This document shows positions 17,432 through 25,734 of a stretch of DNA of 51,041 nt, in pieces (the first letter of the stretch is position 1; every line of letters starts with the position of its first letter). Made by a program: the position numbers and the translations under genes. Origin of the DNA: Halalkalibacter oceani (lineage in GTDB: Bacteria; Bacillota; Bacilli; Bacillales; Bacillaceae_D); assembly GCF_023715705.1 (NCBI RefSeq), contig NZ_JAMBOS010000030.1, positions 1 to 51,041 of the forward strand, given 5' to 3'. Below the pieces are notes generated by a model. The model made no database searches, was not told where the DNA came from, and saw nothing but the letters and a program-made list of their open reading frames with translations.

Positions 17432-18208
17432 GTGGTACAGGAACAACAAAAAATTGCCGTCGTAACAGGAGGGAGCCGCGGGATTGGAAAAGCGGTCGTT
17501 AAAAGGCTTCTTGAAGCAGGCCATCTCGTCGTGTTCGGTAGCCGTACAGAAGCGGATAGTAAGCAAACCGTAAAGGAGCTTTCCTCTATCGGAGAAGTTC
17601 ATGGCCTTGTGCTCGACGTTTCCGAACGAGAATCGGTTAAACAATTTGTCACTGAAGTGATTCAGCGATTTGCCCGAATCGACATTCTCGTCAACTGTGC
17701 CGGAATTAATATTCGCATTCCAGCTGAAGACTATCAGGAGGAGGACTGGGAGAAAGTATTAAACATTAATTTAAGTGGCGCGTACCGGATGTCTCAGGAA
17801 GTCGGCAGACAGATGATTAAACAGCAGTCTGGTAAAATATTAAATATTACATCCATGCAGTCTCATATCGTTACTCCTAACCAAAGTGCATACGCTTCTG
17901 CGAAAGGTGGTCTTGTCCAATATACGAAGCTCTTGGCCGTTGAATGGGGCAAGCATAATATTCAAGTAAATGGTGTCAGCCCGGGCTTTATCGAAACGGA
18001 AATGACAAGAAAAACATTGGAAGAACCGGATTACCGCACGAAGCTGCTTAATCAGACTGCTCAGCAGCGTTTTGGAACACCGGAAGAAGTCGCGGAAGCC
18101 GTTGAGTTTCTTGTGTCGGAGCGGGCGAGCTTCATCACTGGCCATATTTTGGCGGTTGATGGCGGATTCCTTGCCGGTCATCCTTCATTCGTTCCGCCGC
18201 AGTCATAA
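17432..18208 (+). CDS. Short-chain dehydrogenase/reductase (SDR)
   Basis: A 258-residue classical SDR. Cofactor motif TGGSRGIG (residues 12-19), NCAG (about 88-91) and the catalytic Ser141, Tyr154, Lys158 (in YASAK) are all present; the end AVDGGFLAGHPSF is typical of the glucose/gluconate 5-dehydrogenase-like or ketoacyl reductase branch. The residue pattern after the second strand (GSRTE) suggests NADP(H), uncertain. GTG start behind AGGGGGGAA. The iron-dependent alcohol dehydrogenase follows after 72 bp with a cre-like site between. Substrate unknown. Confidence 0.9.
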   Translation: MVQEQQKIAVVTGGSRGIGKAVVKRLLEAGHLVVFGSRTEADSKQTVKELSSIGEVHGLVLDVSERESVKQFVTEVIQRFARIDILVNCAGINIRIPAEDYQEEDWEKVLNINLSGAYRMSQEVGRQMIKQQSGKILNITSMQSHIVTPNQSAYASAKGGLVQYTKLLAVEWGKHNIQVNGVSPGFIETEMTRKTLEEPDYRTKLLNQTAQQRFGTPEEVAEAVEFLVSERASFITGHILAVDGGFLAGHPSFVPPQS

Positions 18209-18249
18209 GCGAATTTATTGTGGTCGGACCATCATTCCTAACCGAAAAA

Positions 18250-18263
18250 TGATTGCGCTTACA
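18250..18263. promoter_or_regulatory. cre-like CcpA operator before the iron alcohol dehydrogenase
   Basis: The complement reads TGTAAGCGCAATCA, one mismatch from TGWAANCGNTNWCA. It ends 17 bp before the start codon. Confidence 0.5.
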
Positions 18264-18280
18264 AAGGAAGGAGGAAAAAA

Positions 18281-19450
18281 ATGGGGAAAAATTATCAATT
18301 TTCAATTCCGACGGTCATCAAATGTGGTCGCGGGATCTCCAGTCAAATCGGAGAAACGTTGCAAAGCTATCAGCTAAAGAAGCTGTTGATTGTCACGGAC
18401 AAAGGAGTCAGACAGGCGAATTTGCTGGAAAAAATTGAAGCGTCCTTGCGCGGCAGCGGGATAGAGTATGCCATTTATGATGATGTAGAGCCTAACCCGA
18501 AGGCGGAGCTGGTCAATGAAGGAGTCGCTTTTCTCAACGCCGAGCAATGTGATGCGGTGCTTGGAATCGGCGGAGGCAGCAGTCTCGACACTGCGAAGGG
18601 GATTGCGGCGATGGTGACAAACGAAGGAAGCATTCTTGACTATGAAGGAATTGGCAAGCTGCCGAACCCGACACTTCCATTGTTTGCGGTACCAACGACG
18701 GCGGGAACCGGCAGTGAGGCAACTGCTTCAACGGTTTTTACAGACCGCGAGACGCTGTTTAAAGCGGTCATTATTAGCCCTCATCTGTTTCCAAAGGCCG
18801 CCTTTTTAGATCCTGAATTGATTTTGCAGCTGCCACAAGGCATTACAGCAGCTACGGGAATGGATGCGTTAACCCACGCGATTGAATCTTATGTGTCGAA
18901 GGAAGCGACCCCTGTTAGTCGCGCTTTGGCGATTCAGGCGATTAAAATGATCGGCGCTGATTTAGAGAAAACCTATTTTGTCGGCACGGATACGGAGAGC
19001 CGGGAAAATATGCTCGTTGCCTCGATGCTGGCCGGAGTGGCCTTTTCGCAGTCGCGTTTAGGAAATGTGCACGCGATTTCCCATACGTTCGGCGGTGTAT
19101 TCAATATTCCGCACGGAATCGCCAATGCGACGCTCCTACCATTTGTCATGGAATTTAATCTTCCGGCCTGCGCGGAAAAAATGAAGGAGATTGCAATCGC
19201 ACTCGGTGAAGATGTGACAGGTTTAACTACGCTTCAGGCGGGGGAGAAAGCAATTGAGGCTGTCAAACGGCTGAACCAGTCTTTGAATATACCAAATAAT
19301 ATTAAAGAGTTAGGGGTTTCACTGGATCTTTTGCCGCAAATGGTCGCAGACTCGATGAGAAGCGCAAATGTCCTGTCCAATCCTCGCCTGACACGGGCAG
19401 AGGATATTGCGTCAATTATTAAAAGCGCTTACGCCACTGAGGAGCTTTGA
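18281..19450 (+). CDS. Iron-containing (group III) alcohol dehydrogenase
   Basis: A 389-residue NAD(P)-dependent dehydrogenase. The cofactor loop GIGGGSSLDTAKGIA and PTTAGTGSEATASTVF are clear, and the metal site is built from Asp and His in GMDALTHAIESYVS plus His in SHTFGGVFNIPHGIANA. All four metal ligands appear conserved. GGAAGGAGG precedes ATG. The neighbouring SDR and a cre-like site suggest use in alcohol or polyol catabolism under carbon control. The specific alcohol is not readable. Confidence 0.93.
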   Translation: MGKNYQFSIPTVIKCGRGISSQIGETLQSYQLKKLLIVTDKGVRQANLLEKIEASLRGSGIEYAIYDDVEPNPKAELVNEGVAFLNAEQCDAVLGIGGGSSLDTAKGIAAMVTNEGSILDYEGIGKLPNPTLPLFAVPTTAGTGSEATASTVFTDRETLFKAVIISPHLFPKAAFLDPELILQLPQGITAATGMDALTHAIESYVSKEATPVSRALAIQAIKMIGADLEKTYFVGTDTESRENMLVASMLAGVAFSQSRLGNVHAISHTFGGVFNIPHGIANATLLPFVMEFNLPACAEKMKEIAIALGEDVTGLTTLQAGEKAIEAVKRLNQSLNIPNNIKELGVSLDLLPQMVADSMRSANVLSNPRLTRAEDIASIIKSAYATEEL

Positions 19451-19516
19451 ACCCTCTTTACATACCGGTCATTGATCCGTACAGTGATAGTAGAAACAAA
19501 AAAAGGAGCTGATAAC

Positions 19517-19846
19517 ATGTTTTACGAAATGAGAACGTATACGATTAAAGTAGGGAAAGTCCCAGAGTATTTAAAGCATTTTGAGGAAAAGGGTCTTCCG
19601 GTTATTACGAAATATGCCAAGCTCGTTGCCTGGTGGTACACGGATATCGGCGAACTGAACCAGGTCATTCATGTATGGGAATACGAGAGCATGGATGATC
19701 GCGCTGTGAAAAGAAGACAGCTTTATCAGGACCCGGACTGGATTGAAAAGTTTGTACCGACAGCATTTCCGATGCTAGAAAAGCAGGAATCGAAGCTGCT
19801 CTATGCCGCCGACTTTTCGCCAATCGGCGGAAAAAACAAGTCATAA
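19517..19846 (+). CDS. NIPSNAP family protein
   Basis: A 109-residue dimeric alpha/beta-barrel type protein beginning MFYEMRTYTIKVGKV, the NIPSNAP hallmark, with KLVAWWYTDIGELNQVIHVWEY in the middle. Members are often found beside dehydrogenases and catabolic genes but their activity is poorly known. ATG 19517 has AAAGGAG at proper spacing; the longer reading frame from 19472 lacks one. It follows the alcohol dehydrogenase by 66 bp and may be in the same transcript. Confidence 0.85.
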   Translation: MFYEMRTYTIKVGKVPEYLKHFEEKGLPVITKYAKLVAWWYTDIGELNQVIHVWEYESMDDRAVKRRQLYQDPDWIEKFVPTAFPMLEKQESKLLYAADFSPIGGKNKS

Positions 19847-19851
19847 TGACA

Positions 19852-19975
19852 AGAGCCTGGGACAAAGGAAGCTGCTGAAAAAGTATGAATTTCACTTTTT
19901 CAGCAGCTTTTTCGTAATGAGCGGAGCCATTACTCTTCTTAGAGTTACGAAAATGAAGTTTTTTGCCCAGGCTCT
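19852..19975. repeat. Nested inverted-repeat element between convergent genes
   Basis: Outer arms agagcctggg (19852-19861) and cccaggctct (19966-19975) enclose a perfect 16-bp hairpin (19869-19884/19894-19909) ending in T, and a second smaller pair ttttcgtaa / ttacgaaaa. The segment 19921-19940 matches 8499-8518 inverted. It probably also works as the bidirectional terminator for the NIPSNAP and MsmX-type genes. Confidence 0.7.
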
Positions 19976-19994
19976 CACCCTTTATAACCCCTCT

Positions 19995-21092
19995 TTATTT
20001 GATGACAAGCTCAGTCTCCTTGTCAAAGAAATGGACTTTGTTCATATCGAGGGCGAGATCAATCGAATCGCTGCTCGCCACTGTGGTGCGGGAATCGATT
20101 CGGGCGATCAGCTCCTGTCCATCCACCGTCGTATAAAGAATCGTTTCTGCCCCCATCAGCTCTGCAACATCAACCTGTACGGTGATCTTTGTCCCGGGCG
20201 ATGCCTCGATAAACGCCAGCTCATCATGAACATCCTCAGGGCGAATGCCGAGAATCAATTCTTCGCCATCATAGCCTTTTTCCTTTAACAATTTTAAGCG
20301 GGCGCTCGGAACGCTGATCGCGATATTGCCCGTCCTGAATGAGTCGCCTTCAATCCGGCCCTGAAGAAAGTTCATCGCCGGAGAGCCGATGAAACCGCCG
20401 ACAAAAATATTTTTTGGGTTGTCATACACTTCTTTCGGCGACCCGACCTGCTGAATAAAGCCGTCCTTCATAATGACAATCCGTGTCGCCATCGTCATCG
20501 CTTCCGTCTGGTCATGCGTAACGTAGATCGTTGTCGTTTGCAGACGCTTGTGGAGCTTAATAATTTCCGCTCTCATTTGTACACGCAATTTTGCATCGAG
20601 ATTGGAAAGCGGTTCATCCATAAGGAACACTTGCGGGTCGCGGACAATCGCCCGTCCGAGTGCGACACGCTGCCGCTGCCCACCGGACATCGCTTTCGGC
20701 TTACGGTCGAGCATTTCCTCTAAGCCGAGAATTTTTGCGGCATCTCTCACCCGCCGGTCAATTTCATCCTTTTTGAATTTGCGGAGCTTAAGACCGAACG
20801 CCATATTGTCATAGACATTCATATGAGGATACAGCGCATAGTTCTGGAACACCATCGCAATATCGCGATCCTTCGGGGCGACATCATTCATCCGTTTTGA
20901 ACCTATATACAAGTCACCCTTTGAAATGTCCTCCAGCCCGGCAATCATCCGCAGGGTTGTTGATTTTCCACAGCCGGAAGGACCGACAAACACGATAAAT
21001 TCTTTATCCTCAATATCGAGGTTAAAGTCGGTCACGGCGGTTACGCCCCCGTCATATACCTTGTACACATTCTTTAATTGAATCTCTGCCAT
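19995..21092 (-). CDS. msmX: Sugar ABC transporter ATP-binding protein (MsmX/UgpC type)
   Basis: A 365-residue ATPase energising carbohydrate importers, same length as the multitask ATPase MsmX. Walker A GPSGCGKST, Q-loop, signature MSGGQRQRVALGRA, Walker B VFLMDEPLSNLDAKLR and the switch His (VTHDQ) are present; the C-terminal third is the regulatory TOBE region with LGIRPEDVHDE. No permease or binding-protein gene is adjacent, consistent with a shared ATPase. GGAGGAGGG precedes ATG on the complement. It lies downstream of a PucR-type regulator on the same strand. Confidence 0.94.
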   Translation of the reverse strand: MAEIQLKNVYKVYDGGVTAVTDFNLDIEDKEFIVFVGPSGCGKSTTLRMIAGLEDISKGDLYIGSKRMNDVAPKDRDIAMVFQNYALYPHMNVYDNMAFGLKLRKFKKDEIDRRVRDAAKILGLEEMLDRKPKAMSGGQRQRVALGRAIVRDPQVFLMDEPLSNLDAKLRVQMRAEIIKLHKRLQTTTIYVTHDQTEAMTMATRIVIMKDGFIQQVGSPKEVYDNPKNIFVGGFIGSPAMNFLQGRIEGDSFRTGNIAISVPSARLKLLKEKGYDGEELILGIRPEDVHDELAFIEASPGTKITVQVDVAELMGAETILYTTVDGQELIARIDSRTTVASSDSIDLALDMNKVHFFDKETELVIK

Positions 21093-21180
21093 TATTGTCC
21101 CTCCTCCTTCACTTATTTGAATTGTAAGTTTTTATAGGAGGGAGAGCTATAGCAACATTGCACAAACTTTTACGGAGCCG

Positions 21181-21190
21181 TTGTGCACAA
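21181..21190. promoter_or_regulatory. Palindrome ttgtgcacaa before the MsmX-type gene
   Basis: A perfect 10-bp palindrome, with a second half-site ttgcacaaa at about 21158-21166. It sits in the 115-bp gap between regulator and transporter ATPase and could be an operator. Confidence 0.3.
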
Positions 21191-21207
21191 TGACAAATCG
21201 GCATCGC

Positions 21208-22107
21208 TTATCTGCTATAAATGCCGTCCTCAAGTAAAAGCAGCGCAACGTAGACGACGACAGCCTGAGGAAACTGGCGGATATCAAAGCGCGTGCGCTC
21301 CATCCATTTATCGATCCGGTATTGCAGGCTGTTGCGGTGCATATGGAGCGCTTTGGCAGCGGCGGAAATATTGAGATTGGATTCGAAATAGAAGCGGAGG
21401 CTGTTTAACAGCTCTTGATCCGCGAGCAGCTCCTTGTCGAAAATCCGGCTGATGAATTGAGTCCGTTCCTGCGCTGATAAGGATTGCAGCCAAAAGTAAG
21501 GAATCAGCTCATATTCATAATAAACGCGTTTTCGTTTTTTGGGCGTAACGAAACGGTCGAAGCAGGCCGACTCCCACTGGAATTGTGATTTTGCCAACGA
21601 TATCGACTGACTCGATCCGATCAGCAGAGTGACATCGACATAGAAATCAGTCGAAAGAGCTTCACAAAAGCTCAAATAATCAGGAGATTCATAGTCCTGC
21701 TGCCCGGCATCCGTGACAATCACTCCCCTTGTTGGACTGATCCACAAAAAGGTCATCGACAAATCAAACTCGCTCTCCCAAATTTGCTGAAAAGCGGTAA
21801 CGTCCTCAATCTGCTTCTCAAGCAAAAAGTGAATCAATTGTACCGATTCAGGCTGACTGGGCGGCTGCCCCTGATGAAAAAGCCAATCTGCCCATTGCTT
21901 TTCCGAAACCGACTTCGGCAGCGGCAAAGGCCGGTAAGCCTTCAGCAGGAGCGATAACAGCATTTGCTCATTTTCCGTCAGCTTCGCCTTCATAAAACCG
22001 AGCGGCTTCTCATCCTCTCCTTCAAACCACAACACACCCTCTGCGTCCGGCTGATAAGACCCGGGAAAAATCGCCCCAGCAAACTGCCGCTTCACCTTCT
22101 CAATCAT
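21208..22107 (-). CDS. CdaR/PucR-type transcriptional regulator
   Basis: A 299-residue regulator with a C-terminal PucR-type helix-turn-helix: NLNISAAAKALHMHRNSLQYRIDKWMERT-like order (about residues 245-275). The N-terminal part has no recognised sensor motif. ATG 22107 is preferred because a GGGGGATTGAGG element lies upstream; the in-frame start at 22158 would read into the hairpin-flanked repeat region. It precedes the MsmX-type ATPase on the same strand, so it may control sugar uptake (inference). Effector unknown. Confidence 0.8.
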   Translation of the reverse strand: MIEKVKRQFAGAIFPGSYQPDAEGVLWFEGEDEKPLGFMKAKLTENEQMLLSLLLKAYRPLPLPKSVSEKQWADWLFHQGQPPSQPESVQLIHFLLEKQIEDVTAFQQIWESEFDLSMTFLWISPTRGVIVTDAGQQDYESPDYLSFCEALSTDFYVDVTLLIGSSQSISLAKSQFQWESACFDRFVTPKKRKRVYYEYELIPYFWLQSLSAQERTQFISRIFDKELLADQELLNSLRFYFESNLNISAAAKALHMHRNSLQYRIDKWMERTRFDIRQFPQAVVVYVALLLLEDGIYSR

Positions 22108-22150
22108 CCTCAATCCCCCTTCCCATATACGTTTCCAACAGTATACCAAA

Positions 22151-22193
22151 AAGCCCAACCAAATGGTCGGTTTTTGACCATTTGGTTGGGCTT
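22151..22193 (-). terminator. Perfect 18-bp hairpin at the edge of the tandem repeats
   Basis: Arms 22151-22168 and 22176-22193 are perfectly complementary around a 7-base loop; on the minus strand the stem is followed by TTTTT. It would stop transcription coming out of the repeat array before the regulator gene. Confidence 0.75.
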
Positions 22194-22533
22194 GAAGGAA
22201 CGAGCGGAGCCGCTTTCAAACAGCCCGATAAATGATTTTATTATCGGGCAAAGCGAGCGAAGCCGTTGCGAAAAGAAGGAAGGTTTTTGACCATTTGGTT
22301 GGGCTTGAAGGAACGAACGAAGCCGCTTTCAAACAGCCCGATAAATGATTTTATTATCGGGCAAAGCGAGCGAAGCCGTTGCGAAAAGAAGGAAGGTTTT
22401 TGACCATTTGGTTGGGCTTGAAGGAACGAGCGAAGCCGCTTTCAAACAGGCCGATAAATGATTTTATTATCGGGCAAAGCGAGCGAAGCCGTTGCGAAAA
22501 GAAGGAAGGTTTTTGACCATTTGGTTGGGCTTG
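22171..22533. repeat. 113-bp tandem repeat, three full copies plus a partial
   Basis: Units start at 22171, 22284 and 22397, with a 24-bp partial copy from 22510. The period is exactly 113 bp and copies differ by only a few substitutions (such as gagcggagcc / aacgaagcc). Each unit contains an 8-bp inverted repeat cccgataa...ttatcggg and the gcgaagccg core seen in other intergenic repeats here. Reading frames through it are repeat artefacts. The array ends one base before the stop codon of the small gene at 22535. Confidence 0.93.
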
Positions 22534-22534
22534 G

Positions 22535-22705
22535 TTATTGTTCTCCTGGTGGATCCTCTTTCTTGAAATCACGGGCTTGCTCAATTTTTCCGGCATGGTG
22601 GTCGTTGACGGTGCCGCCGCCAAGTCCTTCGTTAATCATCCGGTCAACATCGACAAAGTATTTATCGCGTCCTTCATGCTGAGAGTCTTTTTTATCTGCT
22701 GACAT
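22535..22705 (-). CDS. Small conserved hydrophilic protein, unknown function
   Basis: A 56-residue protein reading MSADKKDSQHEGRDKYFVDV at the start, then DRMINEGLGGGTVNDHHAGK, and ending EDPPGEQ. AGGAGTG lies at good spacing before ATG on the complement. It is charged, with no membrane segment and a Gly-rich centre. It resembles small Bacillus proteins of the YheB neighbourhood, but I cannot name it. It is divergent from the UPF0754 gene. The tandem repeat array begins immediately after its stop. Confidence 0.7.
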   Translation of the reverse strand: MSADKKDSQHEGRDKYFVDVDRMINEGLGGGTVNDHHAGKIEQARDFKKEDPPGEQ

Positions 22706-22834
22706 CTATCCCACTCCTTTACGATTAGCGTGGCGGAGAGAGGATGTTTTTATACATCGGGCGAAGCTGGCTTGATCTAACAACGTGTCGTATACTAGAG
22801 CTATCGCAGAGAACATTGAAGGAGTGACACACGG

Positions 22835-23974
22835 TTGCAAACAGTAGGATTGATTGGCTTTATGGTTATCATTGGCGCGATTATCGGCGGTGTGACCAAT
22901 TCATTAGCGATAAAAATGCTCTTTCGCCCATATAGGGAAATAAAAATTAGAGGATGGCGCTTGCCGTTTACGCCAGGATTAATTCCAAAGCGGCATGATG
23001 AATTAGCGTCTCAACTTGGAAAAATGGTCGTTGACTATTTATTAACAGCAGAAGGGCTGACAAAAAAGCTCAAAAGCTCTGCTTTTACAACGGGCATGAC
23101 GAGCTGGCTTCAGGGCGAGGTGAAGAAGCTGGCAGCGAGTGAGGTCAGCGTCGCGCAGCTGCTGAAAGAGCATACAGAGATCAAGGAGCCAAAGCAGCTG
23201 ATGGTGGAACACACCGAGCGTTTTGTCCAGCAAAAATATCGCGCTTTTTTTGACCGGCATCAACAGACAGCACTGGAACAACTCCTGCCGGCTCCTTTGT
23301 TGGGAGCGGTAGAGCAGCAAATCCCGAAACTGACCGCCTATTTATTGGAGCGCGGTCAGCATTTTTTGCAGCAGCCGGAGGGGAAAGAGCGGCTCAGCAT
23401 AATGATTGACCGCTTTCTCGCGCAAAAAGGGACGATCGGTAATATGGTCTCGATGTTTTTAGGAAATGAGCGGCTTGTCGATAAAGTCCAGCCTGAACTG
23501 ATCAAATTTTTCCGTGATGAAGGAACAAGTCAGCTCGTCGAAAACCTGCTCACTCAGGAATGGGATAAGATCAGACAAAAGCGTCTCGGCGAGCTTGAAG
23601 AATTTCTAAATGAAGAACAGACCGTCGACTGGCTCGTGCAAACAGCCGAACGGCAAATCCCGGTGTATCAATGGCTTGAACTGCCATTGAACGAATGGGC
23701 GGCGAAATATAAAGAGACCGTTACGACGGCCATCATTCCAAAAGGGGTTGACCTGCTCACCGATTGGCTTGCGCTTCACTTAGAAACATTACTGGCGAGC
23801 TTTCATTTGGATGAAATTGTCCGCGAACAGGTACAAGCCTTTTCTGTCGAGCGTCTTGAGGAATTGGTATTATCGATTTCAAGGCGCGAATTTAAAATGA
23901 TCACCTATCTCGGGGCGCTTCTAGGCGGCGTTATCGGTCTGATTCAAAGTTTTATTGTGCTGATGCTCGGGTAA
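22835..23974 (+). CDS. yheB: UPF0754/DUF445 membrane protein YheB
   Basis: A 379-residue protein with an N-terminal membrane segment (about residues 5-27, GFMVIIGAIIGGVTNSLAIK), the DUF445 hallmark LFRPYREIKIRGWRLPFTPG and GLIPKR, a long helical middle, and a C-terminal membrane segment (about 357-377, YLGALLGGVIGLIQSFIVLM). TTG start at 22835 behind AGGAG. Its function is not established; it is followed by yheA as in B. subtilis, where the pair is conserved. The N- and C-terminal anchors suggest both ends in the membrane. Confidence 0.92.
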   Translation: MQTVGLIGFMVIIGAIIGGVTNSLAIKMLFRPYREIKIRGWRLPFTPGLIPKRHDELASQLGKMVVDYLLTAEGLTKKLKSSAFTTGMTSWLQGEVKKLAASEVSVAQLLKEHTEIKEPKQLMVEHTERFVQQKYRAFFDRHQQTALEQLLPAPLLGAVEQQIPKLTAYLLERGQHFLQQPEGKERLSIMIDRFLAQKGTIGNMVSMFLGNERLVDKVQPELIKFFRDEGTSQLVENLLTQEWDKIRQKRLGELEEFLNEEQTVDWLVQTAERQIPVYQWLELPLNEWAAKYKETVTTAIIPKGVDLLTDWLALHLETLLASFHLDEIVREQVQAFSVERLEELVLSISRREFKMITYLGALLGGVIGLIQSFIVLMLG

Positions 23975-24084
23975 AGAAAAGGAAAAGCGACTGTAGTATT
24001 TGCTTCATTTCACTGTAAGGGATGCAATGTCGGAGTGAACATGTTATAGTCGAAAAGACTATGTTTTTTAGGAGGACTTACCTT

Positions 24085-24438
24085 ATGTCGAATGTATACG
24101 ATAAGGCTCAGGAATTAAAGCGCGGTTTAGCGGAAAGCGAAGAGTTTACGACTTTGAAATCATTGCATGAGCAAATCGAAGCAGATGAGATTGCGAAGAA
24201 AATGCTTGATAATTTCCGCCGGCTTCAGCTTGATCTTCAGCAGAAGCAAATGCAGGGAGTTCAAATCACTGAAGAAGAGGCGCAGCAGGCTCAACAGCAA
24301 TTTGAAGTGATCCAGCAGCATGAGTTGATTTCAAAGCTGATGGAAGCAGAGCAGCGCTTAAGCGTGATCATCGGCGACATTAACAAAATTATTACAGAGC
24401 CGCTTGAAGCGATTTACGGCAATCCGGAACCGCAATAA
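24085..24438 (+). CDS. yheA: UPF0342 protein YheA (YlbF/YmcA-like)
   Basis: A 117-residue all-helical protein starting MSNVYDKAQELKRGLAES, with a long Gln-rich coiled region (LQLDLQQKQMQGVQITEEE) and a conserved end NKIITEPLEAIYG. It is a relative of YlbF/YmcA, which act with RNase Y in RNA processing and development; YheA's own job is not established. ATG 24085 has TAGGAGG before it; the longer frame from 24022 does not. It follows yheB and is ended by a strong terminator. Confidence 0.93.
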   Translation: MSNVYDKAQELKRGLAESEEFTTLKSLHEQIEADEIAKKMLDNFRRLQLDLQQKQMQGVQITEEEAQQAQQQFEVIQQHELISKLMEAEQRLSVIIGDINKIITEPLEAIYGNPEPQ

Positions 24439-24495
24439 GCGGGTTGAAGCCTTTTGCCGATTTGAGTTAAAACAGGCTATGGCTTTGGCTATTTT

Positions 24496-24530
24496 AAAAC
24501 AGGCAGTCCTGACAGGGCTGCCTGTTTTTT
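24496..24530. terminator. Bidirectional terminator between yheA and the small membrane gene
   Basis: Perfect stem aaaacaggcag / ctgcctgtttt with T tail on the plus strand and A-rich flank on the other, placed between convergent genes. Confidence 0.88.
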
Positions 24531-24533
24531 CGA

Positions 24534-24719
24534 TTAATGCTTTGTCAGTTTTTTGCCAATCAGGGCGGCCATATGAAAAATAAACCCGGCAAACAGGCCA
24601 AGGGCGATGGAAGCGAGAATGGTCATGCCAATATTGGCAAAAGGCCGTTCCATGCTCGATATAGATAATAGAATCAGAATCAATGGAGGAAATAAATAAA
24701 ATGACAACAATCTTTTCAC
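24534..24719 (-). CDS. Small two-helix membrane protein, unknown
   Basis: A 61-residue hydrophobic protein with membrane segments at about residues 5-20 and 29-52 and a Lys/His end (GKKLTKH). It starts with GTG; AAAGGAGT lies upstream on the complement at suitable spacing. It is convergent with yheA and shares its terminator. No family recognised. The good ribosome binding site and membrane profile support a real gene. Confidence 0.6.
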   Translation of the reverse strand: MKRLLSFYLFPPLILILLSISSMERPFANIGMTILASIALGLFAGFIFHMAALIGKKLTKH

Positions 24720-24881
24720 GGGTCAAGACTCCTTTATGAGTGTTAGTCAAAAGTATATAGCGGATCGGGCGGGTTTTCAATAGAATGAGCAGTTCTATCA
24801 TTCGGGCTCATCTCATAAGCTAAGGGAGAAGAGTGAATCCACATTTTTATTATGGACAACGAGAAAAGGGGGACACGGAAG

Positions 24882-25724
24882 ATGACATACCGCTTGCTAG
24901 CCCTGAACATCGACGGAACATTGCTAAAAGCAAATGCCAGAATAGCAAGGCAGACAAAGGATGCGATTGACTATGTCAAACAAAAAGGGGTCTATGTGAC
25001 GTTGGCTACGTCGAGGCCGTTTCCATCAGCCAAAAAGGTGGCGAAATCATTAAAATTATCGAATTATCTGATTACGAATGATGGTGCTTTTGTCGCTTCT
25101 TCGAACAAAGAGCCACTCTTTGTCAGGGCGATCCCGACGGAAATCGCAATCCAGCTCTCGGATTTTCTTGAGCAATATGAATGTCACATCCGCGTACTAT
25201 ATGAGGATCACGCGATCGGAAACAGAGTCCGGCAAAAAAGTAATTTAATTGCCAAAATGACGGTCGGGGTGGGCGATCCGCTTTACTATCCGATTTCATT
25301 CGTCGACTCGGTAAGTGAGCAAATGCTGAAGGATGCGAGTCCGCCTCCAAAAGTTCAAGTACAATTCTTTAATGATTTTGAGGAGTTAAAAGCCATCCAG
25401 CAAATCAAAAAACAGGTAAAAGGAATTCATGTGATGGAAACAGGCGCAGGCCGCTATGATTTTGTTCATGCCGAAGCCTCAAAGGCGCGGGGGTTGATCG
25501 AATTGGGACGGCATCTTGGTATTGAGCCAAGTGAAATGGTCGCCATTGGCGCCTATGACAATGATGTCGAAATGGTGTCGCAGGCTGGTCTTGGCGTCGC
25601 GATGGGCAATGCAACACCGGCAGTTAAGGATGCGGCCGACTGGCTGACGCGTTCCAATGAGCAGAACGGTGTCTCTTACATGATCAGAGAGGTTTTTCGT
25701 AAGCAGCTGCGTGTGCAATTATAA
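24882..25724 (+). CDS. yhaX: HAD-superfamily Cof-type protein, catalytic Asp replaced (YhaX-like)
   Basis: A 280-residue Cof-type HAD protein. The fold is clear (RLLALNIDGTLLKANARIA, LITNDGAFVA, KARGLIELGRHLGI, AGLGVAMGNATPAVKDAADW). However motif I reads NxDGT where DxDGT is needed: the nucleophile Asp is Asn9. Motif IV reads GAYDND where GDxxND is usual, losing one metal ligand. It may therefore be inactive as a phosphatase. ATG 24882 follows AAAGGGGGA; an in-frame ATG at 24852 has no such site. The neighbourhood (yheB, yheA, yhaQP) fits yhaX. Confidence 0.85.
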   Translation: MTYRLLALNIDGTLLKANARIARQTKDAIDYVKQKGVYVTLATSRPFPSAKKVAKSLKLSNYLITNDGAFVASSNKEPLFVRAIPTEIAIQLSDFLEQYECHIRVLYEDHAIGNRVRQKSNLIAKMTVGVGDPLYYPISFVDSVSEQMLKDASPPPKVQVQFFNDFEELKAIQQIKKQVKGIHVMETGAGRYDFVHAEASKARGLIELGRHLGIEPSEMVAIGAYDNDVEMVSQAGLGVAMGNATPAVKDAADWLTRSNEQNGVSYMIREVFRKQLRVQL

Positions 25725-25734
25725 CAATAAACAT

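Noticed and set aside
22151-22533. Tandem repeat taken as a CRISPR array
   Set aside because: Units are contiguous 113-bp copies with no unique spacers, and no cas genes are near.
22354-22623. 89-residue reading frame on the minus strand with repeated protein segments
   Set aside because: It runs through the 113-bp tandem repeat and antisense to its end; the repeated peptide only mirrors the DNA repeat, and no ribosome binding site is present.
22772-22796. Sigma-A promoter before yheB
   Set aside because: TTGATC and TATACT are only 13 bp apart, too short for a normal promoter.
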